Source: Ophiura sarsii (lineage: Eukaryota; Echinodermata; Ophiuroidea; Amphilepidida; Ophiuridae). Taken from it: a stretch of DNA of 64,000 nt. This document shows positions 1 to 11,211 of the stretch, in pieces (the first letter of the stretch is position 1; the number at the start of each line of letters is the position of its first letter). The stretch lies in assembly GCA_035610835.1 (NCBI GenBank), contig CM069459.1, positions 24,381,636 to 24,445,635 of the forward strand. Reading direction: 5' to 3'. The notes under the pieces are model-generated. The model had not been told where the DNA came from. It saw only the letters and a list, made by a program, of their open reading frames with translations, and did no database searches. The translations under genes were made by a program, and so were the position numbers.

Positions 1-840
1 CGCTACGCCGCGTAACTTACGCCTATTATCAGCTTTGCTGGTTTAAGTGTTGAAATAGGCAGCATTCGTTGCTTTGACCTTTGTATTACAAATCGCATAT
101 CACTGAAAATGATTTTGTGTTGATCGTGTTCTAAGAAAAAAGGATATATTGTTCGCATTTATAGAAATAAAATTTGACTATGCACATCATCATGTTTTTT
201 AAATTGTACATCAAAAAGTTCTGCAAATAGTCTGCCCAAATCGGGGCCCAAACAACATCTTTAATTTTCTGAGTAAGCTTTAGAATACCCTACCATTTTA
301 TTCCTCACTGTGCAAGTGTCTGGCGAGGGGTATGGGTCGTTCTTTAAAAGTCCCCATTGAAGACATGCAGTGGTAGGTATACTAAAGGAACTCCAATTTT
401 CTTTTGAACTTAAGTTCAAAAGAAATTTCAGTTATTTATTTTGATATATTTTAAAATGTATCGAGATTTTATTTAAAAACACCATTTCGTTATACCGTAT
501 AGACACAACACATAGCAAGGTTGCGAGCTTGTAAAACGTTATATCGTATTATATAGCATCACCAAGGTCACGATCTTGTAAAAGGTCACACTTACGCGCG
601 ATTAGCGTAAGTACCGTTCACACAGCCATTTACGCCAGGCGGGGCTACGCTGACCTCACTTACTCCTCGCTACTCCTGCTAAAAAGCAGGAGTAAATCGA
701 CCGGATTAAGGCGGCGTAACTTACGCTAATCATCGTTCACACAGTCACTACTCCATCAGTTACGCGATTGCTACGCCAAATCAACGCTACTCTTCCTTAC
801 GCCGTCCTTACTCCGCCTAGTGTGAACGTGACTATTAAGG
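1..840. repeat. Unclassified repeat rich in TACGC motifs, cut by the window start
   Basis: The first 25 bases and 590-830 share CGTAACTTACGC-type words. CGTTCACACAG occurs twice (near 615 and 745), and its inverse GTGTGAACG lies near 822. A perfect 10-bp hairpin (TACTCCTGCT / AGCAGGAGTA) occupies 671-694. Repeated words and inverted ends suggest a non-autonomous DNA element, but I could not fix its ends. The stretch 46-580 shows nothing recognisable. Confidence 0.4.
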
Positions 841-1042
841 CCAAAACTATAGACCCTGAATCAGATAAAACCACAAGATGGCTTAAGGAGGCAATCTTGA
901 TTCGGAGAAGGGGATAATACACTCATCAAAGATGAGGGGGCTTACACACTGTACAACATCTATGATCACCTCATTGCAGCTATCGAACCATTCCCCCCCC
1001 TCTTCCTTCAAGCAAATGCGCAAGTTGATATGTTACCCTCCC

Positions 1043-1298
1043 TATATCGAGGGCTGAGCGCTAGAAGACCGTAACTCAAAAAATGCTATTTTGAGATAAT
1101 CGACTTTCAAATATTTGGGACTCATTTCAATACACTGTAGCACCCAACTTATAACTCTAATTTTAGTTAAATTCAGAGTGTTTATGAGTTATCTCTTTAT
1201 GGTTCTGAAAATCTAGGTTATATGGATTATTTTCGTACCAAAATATCAATTTGCCCAAAAGTTGAGTTACGGCCTTCTGGCGCTCAACCCTTGATATA
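1043..1298. mobile_element. MITE with about 35-bp imperfect terminal inverted repeats
   Basis: The left end (TATATCGAGGGCTGAGCG, continuing through AGAAGACCGTAACTCAA) is matched in inverse by the right end (TTGAGTTACGGCCTTCTGG, then CGCTCAACCCTTGATATA). The unit is about 256 bp with no coding capacity. TA dinucleotides at both ends fit a Tc1/mariner-type target duplication, but the AT-rich ends make the exact boundary uncertain. Confidence 0.6.
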
Positions 1299-1570
1299 TA
1301 CGAAGTCTCAACCTATCTGATTATGTAACAGCCCCTTGCACACACACACGCACCTTTTAGATTAGAACAACTATGAATCCATCATTTAGTCCGTTATCGA
1401 TTCCCTGTGAGCCATCTTATATGCAAATTTGTGTCGGGAGGCTTTCAACTTTAAGTTGTATAGCTACTTTATTCTGTTCTGACTCCCCAGCATGCATACC
1501 AAGTTGTTAACCTCAGAAGCTTGTGTAGGTATCCCATAATGCATTGTTGCTGTCCCCCTTGTATCCAGAA

Positions 1571-1697
1571 GCTGGGGGAGAAAGAAAGGGTACAGGGAGG
1601 GGAGGAAAGGGAAGTAGAGGGAGAAAGGAGGCCCAGGGTGGAAGGTGGGGACGGCTGGAGGGAGGGGGAGGTGGAAGGAAGGGAGGATGGGAGGAGT
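1571..1697. repeat. Polypurine (G/A) tract
   Basis: About 125 bases almost entirely G and A on the + strand, with only scattered pyrimidines. The short reading frame through it is low-complexity (Glu/Gly/Arg) and not a gene. Such tracts can form triplex or slipped structures. The upstream stretch 1299-1570 shows nothing recognisable. Confidence 0.75.
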
Positions 1698-1702
1698 TTC
1701 TG

Positions 1703-1982
1703 TTAATGCATCATGGCTAATGTGTCTTATATTGTATCATGGGTAATATTTCTACTATTGCCTCATGGGTAATGTTTCTACTATTGCATCATGGATGTTT
1801 CTACTATTGCATCATGGATAATGTTTCTACTTTTGCATCATGGGTAATGTTTCTACTATTGCATCATGGATAATGTTTCTACTATATAGCATCATAGATG
1901 TTTCTACTATTGCATAATGGGTAATGTTTCTACTATTGCATCATGGGTAATGTTTTTACTATTGCATCATGGGCAATTATAC
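1703..1982. repeat. 26-bp minisatellite, about 11 units
   Basis: Tandem copies of a unit close to ATTGCATCATGGGTAATG plus TTTCTACT. Some units lack TAATG, which gives 21-bp variants. It begins directly after the polypurine tract. 1983-2709 shows only ordinary AT-rich sequence with no gene. Confidence 0.85.
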
Positions 1983-2709
1983 TGCAGTGCTCCTGTAGAT
2001 TGATAGCATTGATTTCTGTCTTTCGTGCATTGCAGCTTTCGGTTGTTTGTCAGGCAAACCAGAATTAGACTGAGAATCCCATATCTGTACACCTTCAATT
2101 CCCATAGCCCCGGTAACACACCTTACAAATCAACACAATTAGCTAACCTAATTCTGTATAAGTGAAGGCCTCTCAGCTTACATGGGCAAAGTTTATAAAG
2201 CATTCATTGGCTGATGTGCCCACCTACAGATGAGAACTCAATATCACTCAATGTATGCCAGCGCCATAACACCCAATCTCAAATAGCTGCTGCATAGAAT
2301 TTACACCAAGCATAAAAAACATGCCCGATCGACTAACCTGTTTCTGAATTTGAGATATATTTTCTATTTTTAAACTATTTTACAACTTATAGGCATTTTT
2401 TTGAATTTTCTTCATATTTTTGGTTAAATTAGAAAATGTAGCAAAATGTCCAAGATAATTAAATGTGTAAAAAGCCTAACCAATCCTTACCTGTGAGAGG
2501 TCCATCCACCTGTTGAATGGTTGGGGGTGGGGAGGGGGCAGGTCACAATAGCAAGCAGTATTTTTATAACCAGGGGGGACAACACTCTATATATCCTATC
2601 ATTCTCAAATATACAGGGTGAGTAAAAAAAATACCTTTACTGAAAGAAAACTAAATATTCTAAATATCTCTTACCAGAATACAAAGGCAATCAATAACCT
2701 GATGCCCTA

Positions 2710-3091
2710 TTAAAGGTGTATGTTCCGATCACCTTTTTTTGGCTATGATTATTTTTCTCCACATCATATGATATCACATAATATTTTGATATCAGAAGAA
2801 TCCCGATATATTTCTCATTATGTCTGTAAAATCTCAGGGCCAGAAATGCTCCATTTAGAAATTATAGTTTAACATGTGGTGATTTACTGCCAAAGGGGGT
2901 TAACCTCCAGCCAGTTTGTGTACTACTCAATGGGCAAAATTATTGTAACCTTGTGCTTCTAAAATAAGAACCATTGAAGTTATACAACTCAAACTTTGGA
3001 ATGTGACAATTTAAACGATGTCCTTTCATGTAAAATAGAAAACATCAAGTTGAAAATCGGTCCAGCAATCAGAACATATATCTACCTTTAA
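2710..3091. mobile_element. Family C MITE, TTAA-flanked
   Basis: It starts TTAAAGGTGTATGTTCCG and ends with the inverse (GAACATATATCTACCTTTAA). Its right half is the reverse complement of the left half of the copy at 61704-62054, including the AAAATCGG and TTCTATTTTAC regions. No coding capacity. TTAA at both ends suggests a TTAA-specific transposase (piggyBac or Kolobok type), which is inference. Confidence 0.75.
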
Positions 3092-3483
3092 ATAATCTGA
3101 GAATTTTGTGCATAGATTTTTAGAAACAAAATCCTAACATTGTGTTTGTTTACTCCCCCAGTATAGCACATGTCAGATATTGCAACTATGAATTTTTGCC
3201 ATGTTGTGCAAGAAGCTATATGCTATAGCTGCCCGGAGTTACTTTTAGTTCATATTATTTAAGGTTCAGCATTTAAAGGGGCATTGAGAGATACGTATTG
3301 GAGTGCGCCCTCAATTTTCCTGGAAATTGGGGGATTTTGCACCATTTATTTTTCGTTTTGCGCCTCATTTCAACCCTTTTCCCATGAAATATTACGTTTC
3401 AGGGTTCTATTATACCTTATCTATTGAAACATTTTTTTTCATTCAAATTTCATTTTTATTGGCCAATCTCTCCGTGCCCCTTT

Positions 3484-4145
3484 AAATTACCACCATATGA
3501 CAACCGGCAGCTATAGGTGACAGAGCCTTTTGACGTCACATCATGATTGTATATCATCACTCTTTGCCCTCGTGTGTAACCATGAAGATCTGTATCTTCT
3601 ATCTGTATAGGGCTATAGGATAGATCTGAAGTAGTTCACTTCGTCAGCGTTTTGTTACCATTTTATCAGATCTATATATTCTTGTGTATCAAGAGGTTAG
3701 ATAAATCTTCTTAAATAACCGCTACATCGACAAATGTGATGTAACACATCAAAAGGGGGGACTTTGCAGGTGAAGTCAATTTAGAGTTTATTATGGTGTG
3801 CTCTAAGAGCATTTTCTAAGCTTTTTAAAATGACACAAAATTGATCAAGGCATTCATATTTTACGAGTGAAAATAACTCCTGAATTCTTTTTATTTTCTT
3901 TACTTTTTTCTGTCCGTTTTCATCTATATCTTGAAAAATACACAGCCGCAAAGTCCCCCTTGATGTGTTGCATCACAAATAAACAACCTTTAATACAGAT
4001 GGGTGGAGCTCTTAGCGATGGTCGATAGGTGTTTTTAAGTTCAACAATATGTGACGTGTTCTACTGAAACTAGACACAATTGGGCAAGATATCAAAATTG
4101 AATTACCACCATATGACACCGTACCCGGCAGCTATAGGTGACTGG
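3484..4145. repeat. Direct repeats (ACCACCATATGACA, CCGGCAGCTATAGGTGAC) flanking a MITE
   Basis: The words ACCACCATATGACA and CCGGCAGCTATAGGTGAC occur in the same order near 3490-3522 and 4105-4142. A partial match recurs at 36256 (CCCGGCAGCTATAGGAGACA) and an inverse one near 3222. The segment between contains the MITE at 3733-3980. The 3092-3483 stretch holds no recognisable feature. Confidence 0.5.
3733..3980. mobile_element. MITE with about 38-bp terminal inverted repeats
   Basis: The left end AATGTGATGTAACACATC, followed by AAAAGGGGGGACTTTGC, is mirrored by the right end GCAAAGTCCCCCTTGATG, then TGTTGCATCACAAAT. The unit is about 248 bp and non-coding. The superfamily is not identifiable from the ends alone. 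Confidence 0.7.
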
Positions 4146-4301
4146 TATTAAAGTAATGATACAGGTGATTACCGGTATTAAAGTAGAGATCTTCAGCTTT
4201 CCAATGGTACTTTTAATTTTTTTAATTGGACTTCCTAAAGCGGAGTTAAATCATTTTCAAGTTCGTCTTTATGAAAACTCCAAACTGAGATATCGCCCTT
4301 T

Positions 4302-4503
4302 TTACAATGTACTTACAATGTACTTACAATGTACTTACAATGTACTTACAATGTACTTACAATGTACTTACAATATACTTACAATATACTTACAATGTAC
4401 TTACAATGTACTTACAATGTACTTACAATGTACATACAATATACTTACAATGTACTTACAATGTACTTACAATGTACATACAATGTACTTACTATGTACT
4501 TAA
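4302..4503. repeat. 11-bp minisatellite (TTACAATGTAC)n
   Basis: About 18 tandem copies of TTACAATGTAC with a few ATAC and CATAC variants. Because 11 is not a multiple of 3, all three frames read Tyr/Leu/Thr/Asn repeats, which explains the overlapping open frames here. They are not genes. It is followed by an A-rich run at 4501-4513. Confidence 0.95.
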
Positions 4504-4874
4504 AAAAAAAAAATAGAAAAAATAATTGCATTTTTTTAATTTAATTTACTTTTTTAATCTGAAACTTTCACAATGTTATAAACACTCTGAAGATTTATTA
4601 TTTTCAAGAAACTCAAATTCCCCAAAAATCACCCCCAATAAGGTTTTGGGCTATATCTCAGTTTGGAGCTCTGCCCAATTCCGTCTAGTTTCGGTAGAAT
4701 ACGTCAAATATTTCAACAATTTTGCGCAACAATCAAAATTTAACTCCCTAGAGTTTTATTGGTAAAATGACTCAACACTTTGGGCCATTTCCTGCTGGTT
4801 ATACTATGGGTAACTCCATAGGTAAGACTTTAAAATAATTTTAAAAACACCCAGTTTGACCCACTTTGTAATTC

Positions 4875-5113
4875 TTAACACTTTCCACAGGGCTTTTGGT
4901 TTTACCATTACAAAACATATTTTTTCAGAACCTTTCCCAACTTTCAACGTCTATCTCAAAGATTACTGAATCAATACCAGGTATATTTTTACTTATTTTA
5001 ATGCATGGTGATTCCAAATACCGTAATTGAAATAAATAATTTTGACATTTTTGAAACATTTTATGAAATGTTGAAATGTCGTCTGCAGACCCCTGCCACA
5101 TGGAAAGTGTTAA
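4875..5113 (+). mobile_element. Family A MITE copy, TTAA-flanked
   Basis: Begins TTAACACTTTCCACAGGGC and ends CACATGGAAAGTGTTAA. The interior (CCCAACTTTCAACGTC, ATTCCAAATA, AATTTTGACATTTTTGAAAC, CGTCTGCAGAC) is shared with the other copies listed here. About 239 bp, non-coding. Members share inverted ends TTAACACTTTCCACGCGGC, so the TTAA is probably the target duplication. Confidence 0.9.
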
Positions 5114-5814
5114 CATTTTCAGATACAGTCTAAAAGTTTCCTAATGTTAACACACACACAAGATAGTATACAAAATGACCTATTTTAAATAAAGGTAAAA
5201 TTAACCACTTTATTTTCCAGTAATTGCCTTATTTTACCATCTGCCTGATGATGCAGTACTGTCAAAGTCTACATTTTTGCGCTTAATTAATTTTCGCAAT
5301 TTTCGCACTTGAAGCAGCAACCGCGAACATTTAAACACGCAAACATACTTTTTGGTGTATAAATCTATGTAATTTTGTAATAACTTTAAAATTTGGGAAT
5401 ATAAGAACTAAGAACAAGTGAAACGGTTCAAAATTGGCAGAGCACAAAAATTAATTGTGTGAAAATTACCTCTTTCACAGTATACTATCTATTGATCAGC
5501 ATATTTCTCCCCTTCATTTCCCGGGTGGCGGTTGCTTAGTAACAGAGCTAGAGGGAATTTTGAAAACGTCAAGCCTAATGAAACCTTTCTCGGTAATTTA
5601 CACAATTTAAATGAAAGAAACTCCCTGGATTACCATTAGTGATGAGTTAGAGGTGAATTGTTCGCTATTAAATAGGTTAGGAGGTGAATTGAAAAAAATA
5701 CTCAGGATTTTTCCATATAAGCAGAGGGAACCTTTTGGGGGATTTAAGATGGGGGAGGGGGAGTAGGAAATTATTTAAAATGTTGGTCTTAAACTTACAG
5801 GCTTGCACAAATGT
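5114..5814. other. No gene; partial dispersed-repeat words
   Basis: AT-rich stretch. 5270-5345 contains GCGCTTAATT, TTTCGC and GCGAAC words resembling sequence near 8740 and 30020 (CGCGAAAA..CGGAAATAAATGTA), possibly old fragments of one repeat. No supported reading frame, RNA or element boundaries. Confidence 0.4.
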
Positions 5815-6105
5815 TGTTTAACCCTAACCCTACCATATACTCCAAAATACCACGATTGGGCTCGTTGGTACGACCCGGCGTGGTGAGTTTTTTGATGAAA
5901 AAATGGACCCAACCCATATAGTTTGCGCAATATACTGCGCAAACTAGCCTTGACAGCCGTGGTGAAGTGTGGAATCACTCGCCTCTGGTGCGAGAGGTCC
6001 CTGGATCAAATCCCAGGGGGGGTCGGGGGGATATTTTGGTCGATTTTCCGCGTTGAAGAAAAAATTCTGAAAAAAGTGGGGGTAGAGTTAGGGTTAAAAC
6101 AGTCA
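5815..6105. mobile_element. tRNA-derived SINE debris, two copies in inverted orientation
   Basis: 5945-6105 on the + strand has a tRNA-like head (GCCGTGGTGAAGTG region; B-box-like GGATCAAATCC at about 6003) followed by a CGTTGAAGAAAAAATT body and the tail GTTAGGGTTAA. 5815-5919 reads on the minus strand towards a tail with the same GTTAGGGTTAA end. A 10-bp hairpin (AGTTTGCGCA / TGCGCAAACT, 5920-5945) separates them. The similar head-body-tail order at 19750-19945 supports a SINE over a working tRNA. Confidence 0.6.
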
Positions 6106-8045
6106 AAATTAGCCAAATTATGCTGGTTAATCATAACTTTTCTTACATATTACCTATTGCATTACTACTCATCGCAACAAACCTGTAATCAAATATGCAT
6201 GACTTTTGTCGGAATGCGTACATTAAGTAACAGAACCACATTACTGCAGGTAAACGAATGATTTGGGCATTACGACATTTCACTTATCCGGCCATTGCTT
6301 GGTCCCGCCATGTCCGGATAACCGAGGTTTGACTGTAAATCCACCATACCCAACAATACGGATTTGTAAAGAGGAACTTGCAGACTTCCTTTTAACTATC
6401 AAAATTGACAGTCATTTTGTAAAAGCTTTTTTCCAGCTCCAACGCCAATATTATCAAATATTCTAATGTCATTTTAGCATATTTCCTGTATAATTTAATT
6501 CGGCCGATCCTGATTCACGAAAGGGCTTACAAATTATTTGAATTACATATGCTGATATCTACTTTGGAGAAAGTTTCCCCTGTGCAATATAATGCCTGGA
6601 AATCTGGAATAACATGAAGAATTGCTGGGGCACTGTCAATAATGTCTAGTGAAGCAGCCGTGTTCTTTGTGACTACAATCAATAAAAATTGATGGTTTTG
6701 TATAAAATATCCGTATTTCATCAAGAAAATACATAACACATTTCGTCAACTGTGACTGCTTTGCTGATACGGTTGCTATTAATAGCATTGGGTATTGTCC
6801 TTTCTGATACGGCTTTAAGGAATCATGAAAGTGATTCTTCACAAAGACTGGGCGTATCATACCCCTAATCAGCAAAATATGCCACAAAGAGTGTGTTTAC
6901 TTTCTTTGTGAGTGAAATAGACATATCAAGCTGTGAATGAATGCCACCTTTTTCATTGTTTTTATTAGATTTTCTTCCAAAATGTGGAGTACAACATTTC
7001 AGGGTGTGGGCATTTTTGCAGAACATTCTCTTTTAGAATTTTTGAATAATAAGAAATACTACATTTTAAAACATTCTTTTATAATATTAGTGCTACTCCA
7101 CTCCAGATAACTATCTTTATAATAACAAATATGCTATAGGAGGAAAATAACAATAAAAATCATAATCACGTAAATCCCTATGGGCGAACATACCCCATCA
7201 TTATAGGGCGAATGTGCCCATAGCACAAAAGTGCATTGACCCAATACCACAACTGCCCCACATACAACGACGGGTTTATAACTGCATCAGATCCTTAACC
7301 AATCACATACCTGTACCTTCCTAATGAGGATTCACATTAAAATCTTCTCTACAATTATCTTTACAAAAATCAATATGAAAAATAAAATAAAATTTACTTT
7401 GTGATGTAAAACTGTTTTTTGGATGATAATTGACAAACATTACACTGTGATCTGCCATGTTACTGTGGAAAGCTTGCAACATACTGCTTTATCTATTGCT
7501 TGTTTGCCTAATTCAACCAGTGGCCACAATGATGAGAATCGTGTGGTGAGCGAACCTGTACAGCCCGAGGGCATACACGCCCCGCTCTCCCCTTCTGTAC
7601 GCACTGTATTTTTGTTGATTATTTAATCAAATCTTAGTTGCGACATTGTATAATTACTACATGTGTGTGTAAAAAAAAAGGCATGCACTGTATTTGGTTG
7701 CTGGCTAATACTAATAGTGGTTTGTTACATTTATTATTGATGTTGTTCATCAGGACTGTTAGAATAAACTGTGGAGAAGGTTTATCATATCTATCCAGGT
7801 ATAGATTACAATGTAGTTTCTGTAGAATATAAATCCCCTTTAGGCTATACACCTGCCTTGGTCAACCTGTAACCTATAGTAACATGTATCATTAAAGGTC
7901 AAGACAAAAATAAAGCTTATTAATCTATAAACACGTTACTCCATTTTGTCATGTCTGGTATGGGAAGGGAGGGAAGAGGAAGAGGAAGGTTCTCCACTGT
8001 TAGCCTACCAAGACATGCGTCCCATTTTGGTTGAAATAGCAGAAA
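6106..8045. other. No recognisable gene or element
   Basis: About 1.9 kb of AT-rich sequence read in six frames. Open frames are under about 85 codons, without recognisable domains and often overlapping on both strands. No clear inverted termini, tandem arrays or RNA genes were seen. Confidence 0.5.
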
Positions 8046-8513
8046 AAGTGTACCTTAGGTCCCAGATACTGGTATACCAGTATCGTTCAATAAAGTAAAA
8101 GTAAAGACTCGTGCCGAGCAAAGCTCGCGCGTGGAGTGCCCATCTCTCTTTCATTAGCGTTTGGGCCAGACTCCCCCATGTAATATGTGGCTGTGTGGGG
8201 TTCGCCACTCCTTCTGCACAGCGAGTCTGTTTTACTTCCCAACATTAATTAATGCCGGTACCCAATTATACACCTGGGTGAAGCGTGGCAAGTGCGGTAA
8301 AGTGCCTTGCCCAAGGACACAACACGCTGGCACCAACGGGGCTCGAACCCACAATCTTTGTATTGTGGAGCGAGGGTGAATCCGTTGGACCACGTGTGCC
8401 CAGGTAAATACTGGAACATAAAAGTTGCCAGTATCGCTTGACGATACTGAGCGTTCCAGTATCGGATGATACTAGCAAGTACAGTCCAGCATCTGGGACT
8501 TAAAGTACACTTT
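8046..8513. mobile_element. Family F MITE carrying a nested SINE
   Basis: The left end AAGTGTACCTTAGGTCCCAG is mirrored at 8490-8513 by CTGGGACTTAAAGTACACTT. Both halves carry CCAGTATCG / CGATACTGG words. Related segments lie at 10049-10100 (right end only) and 55309-55440 (left end). A SINE (8094-8402) accounts for most of the length, so the MITE alone is about 160 bp. Confidence 0.7.
8094..8402 (-). mobile_element. tRNA-derived SINE, minus strand, inside family F
   Basis: On the minus strand the head reads GGGCACACGTGGTCCAACGG (A-box-like) then GGGTTCGAGCCCC (B box), followed by a body containing CCTTGGGCAAGGCACTTTAC and CACCCAGGTGTATAATTGGG. It ends in a CTTTAC-type tail at 8094-8110. The CTTGGGCAAGGCACTTTA body is of a kind I recall as widespread in metazoan SINEs, but the family name needs a database search. 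Confidence 0.7.
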
Positions 8514-8870
8514 ATCCAAAATAGCTTCAGAGATCATCCCATTTCTAAATGTCATAACAAATAGTCAATTCAGCCATCCATATTTTATGTAGAAAGAACA
8601 TCTTGGATCTGAGCAGATACACACCCTTGTCAACAATTTTGAAAAATGTTACTTGTTTTTATTTTCACGATTTTGAGTTTCCTTACATAGACCTACATAC
8701 AAAATGAATATATTCACACATGTTTATTTTCGGGCTTGCTGATTATATAGCGCGAAAAACACGCGAAAATAAATGTAGCACTTACAGATACAAATACATC
8801 ATGTGACTAGGGATCCTGAATTGATGGCAATATGGTAGGCAAGAGTAACACCCATGGGTAACACCCATGA
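8514..8870. other. No gene; edge of the 78-bp repeat sequence
   Basis: 8797-8840 (CATGTGACTAGGGATCCTG, TTGATGGCAATATGG) is the same sequence that flanks and forms the minisatellite at 10105-11210. The LINE and other pieces therefore sit inside a locus made of this repeat. 8860-8895 holds two copies of AAGAGTAACACCCAT. Otherwise nothing is seen. Confidence 0.5.
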
Positions 8871-8874
8871 CAGG

Positions 8875-10045
8875 CAAGAGTAACACCCATATTTAAAAAA
8901 GGATCTAAACAACAAGCATGCAACTACAGACCAGTCAGCCTAACCAGTGTCCCTTGTAAGATCATGGAATCATTAGTAAGGGATGTCATTGTTGATCCCT
9001 TGAATAAAAGCAATCTTCTCTCCAAGGAACAACATGGATTCATCAAAGGCAGATCCTGCTTGACAAACCTACTCTCTACTCTTGAAGACATAACCTGTAG
9101 CCTAGACGAGGGTTTCAACATAGATATCCTGTACTTGGATTACTCCAAAGCCTTCGACACAGTACCTCATAAACGGCTTCTCTCTAAACTCGAGGCGTAC
9201 GGCATATCAGGTAGAATCCTAGAATGGGTGAAGAGCTTCCTCAGTCACAGAAGACAACATGTTGGAGTGAGACATGCTCGGTCTGAATGGGCGGATGTGA
9301 TAAGTGGTGTCCCACAAGGCTCGGTCCTTGGTCCAATCCTCTTCGTCATATATATAAACGACCTACCCGACATCGTTTCATCCACTACCAAAATGTTTGC
9401 TGACGACACAAAGATTACCACAGAATAGATACAAACAACAACAGTGGAGAGGAAACAATTCAACAGGACTTGAATCAACTACAAGAATGGTCTGACACCT
9501 GGCTGCAGTTTCTCCATCTTATACAAGGCATACATCCGTCCGCATCTCGAATACTGTGTTCAAGCCTGGAATCCCTATCAGATTGTTGACATCAAGAAGC
9601 TAGAGAAGGTCCAGAGAAGAGCCACTAAGCTTGTAAAGAGTCTGCGAAACAAACCATACGGCGAGAGGTTGAAGGCCCTAAAGCTCTATCCGTTAGAAAT
9701 AAGAAGAACAAGAGTTGATCTGATTGAAGTCTTCAAAATTCTCAATGGACTGGAAGGCATCGACCCTGAAGAGCTCTTCACCATGTCACAACACCGGTAC
9801 AAGGGGGCACAACTTCAAACTTTTCAAGAAGCAACTGACGAAAGGGTTGGAATTGCGGAAGCATTTCTTCTCACAGCGAGTGCGAGTCATAGATGTATGG
9901 AATAAACTCCCTCCTTCAGTTGTGAAAGCCAAATCAACGAATCAATTCAAGAACCAACTTGACAAACATTGGTCCAAAAATGGATATGGGAATCTAAAAG
10001 GCTTACGCCTATAATTTTTTACCCATCAAATCTTAAGTGTAAGTG
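8875..10045 (+). pseudogene. Broken non-LTR retrotransposon (LINE) reverse transcriptase
   Basis: Remnant of the ORF2 polyprotein of a non-LTR retrotransposon (CR1/L2/Rex-like by overall look; the exact clade is unproven). 8887-9428 translates from PIFKKG..NYRPVSL through [13 protein letters not shown] (palm motif A), [20 protein letters not shown] and FADD (catalytic motif C). The frame breaks at about 9420: DLNQLQEWSDTW continues in another frame, and near 9512 the sequence jumps to AYIRPHLEYCVQAWNPY, with the expected connecting region missing (internal deletion). A further 1-nt shift lies near 9803 in a G run. The C-terminal end with the VWNKLPPSVV motif closes at 10014. The 5' part, including any endonuclease, is absent. 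The 3' end is a short TAAGTG repeat (10030-10048), a typical LINE microsatellite tail. It cannot encode an active enzyme. Confidence 0.9.
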
Positions 10046-10048
10046 TAA

Positions 10049-10100
10049 GTGGTATCGGACGATACTAGTACAGTACAGAATTTGGGACCAAAAGTACACT
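10049..10100. mobile_element. Family F right-end fragment
   Basis: TATCGGACGATACTAG and GGGACCAAAAGTACACTT match the right half of the family F element that ends at 8513. The left half is absent. It directly abuts the LINE tail. Confidence 0.5.
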
Positions 10101-10104
10101 TTTT

Positions 10105-11211
10105 TCGATCACATGACTAGGGATCCTGAGTTGATGGCAATATCGGGTCCAAGCTGATGTGACAATATGTCACATCACTGAGAGAATAAATAGATCATGT
10201 GACTAGGGCTCCTGAATTGATTGCAATATGGTCCAAGTAGGTGTGACATAAATGCACAGTGTCCCAGAATGATTTATACAGTGTTTGAAAAAAATATGAA
10301 AAATATGAAAACAACATTGCAGTCAATTAAAGTCTAAATGTATTTCACTTTCAGCGTACATGTATTTCAATTGATAAAACTCACACCAAACTTCAAAAAC
10401 TGCTGCTGAAGAAAGTATGACATGAATCACTATGGCAGATCGATTCCATCAACAGATTCAAATTTCTTGTGGAAGTAGATATGATATATGTTACGACACT
10501 GCTTTATGATTGGGTCGAATAGATCATGTGACGATGGCATTATGGTTCAAGTAGATGTGACATATATGTTACAAAACTGCTTTATGATTGGTTCAAAAAG
10601 ATCATGTGACGATGGCAATATGGTCCAAGCAGATGTGGCATATATGTTACGACTCTGCTTTATGATTGGTTCAAAAAGATCATGTGATGATGGCAATGTG
10701 GTCCAAGTAGATGTGACATATATGTTACAACACTGCTTTATGATTGGTTCAAATAGATCATGTGACGATGGCAATATGGTCCAAGCATATGTGACATATA
10801 TGTTACGACTCTGCTTTATGATTGGTTCAAAAAGATCATGTGATGATGGCAATGTGGTCCAAGTAGATGTGACATATATGTTACAACACTGCTTTATGAT
10901 TGGTTCAAATAGATCATGTGACGATGGCAATATAGTCCAAGCATATGTGACATATATGTTACGACTCTGCTTTATGATTGGTTCAAAAAGATCATATGAC
11001 TAGGGATCCTGTGTAGATGGCAATATGGTCCAAGTAGATGTTTGCCAAGTAGATGTGACATATGTGTTACAACACTGCTTTATGATTAGTTTAAATAGAT
11101 CATGTGACGATGGCAATATGGTCCAAGCATATGTGACATATATGTTACGACTCTGCTTTATGATTGGTTCAAAAAGATCATGTGACTAGGGATCCTGTGT
11201 AGATGGCAATA
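10105..11211. repeat. 78-bp minisatellite and its degenerate left edge
   Basis: From about 10480 to 11209 there are roughly nine tandem units of 78 bp (26 codons) with TGTTACGACTCTGCTTTATG, ATTGGTTCAAAAAGATCATG and TGACGATGGCAATATGGTCC. Because 78 is divisible by 3, both strands stay open (10488-11003 + and 10547-10930 -), giving repeat peptides that I do not regard as genes. Units near 10105, 10198 and 10990 carry the GACTAGGGATCCTG variant. Two unit types alternate in part of the array, suggesting higher-order amplification. Confidence 0.9.

Noticed and set aside
4138..4544. Three overlapping frames of 69-121 codons rich in Tyr/Leu/Asn/Thr
   Set aside because: They are the 11-bp minisatellite in three frames, which follows from unit length and the absence of stop words in the unit.
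5815..6105. Interstitial telomere repeats (TTAGGG)
   Set aside because: Only one or two units at each place, tied to a SINE tail. No array.
7423..7852. Short frames of 64-72 codons on both strands
   Set aside because: No recognised domain, no splice-site context that I can support, and heavy overlap between strands.
8964..9428. Intact reverse transcriptase gene
   Set aside because: The catalytic motifs are present, but the upstream and downstream domains are cut by frameshifts near 9420 and 9803 and by a deletion near 9512.
10488..11003. 171-codon open frame as a repeat protein gene
   Set aside because: It is the 78-bp minisatellite read in frame. The opposite strand is equally open and there is no unique sequence at either end.
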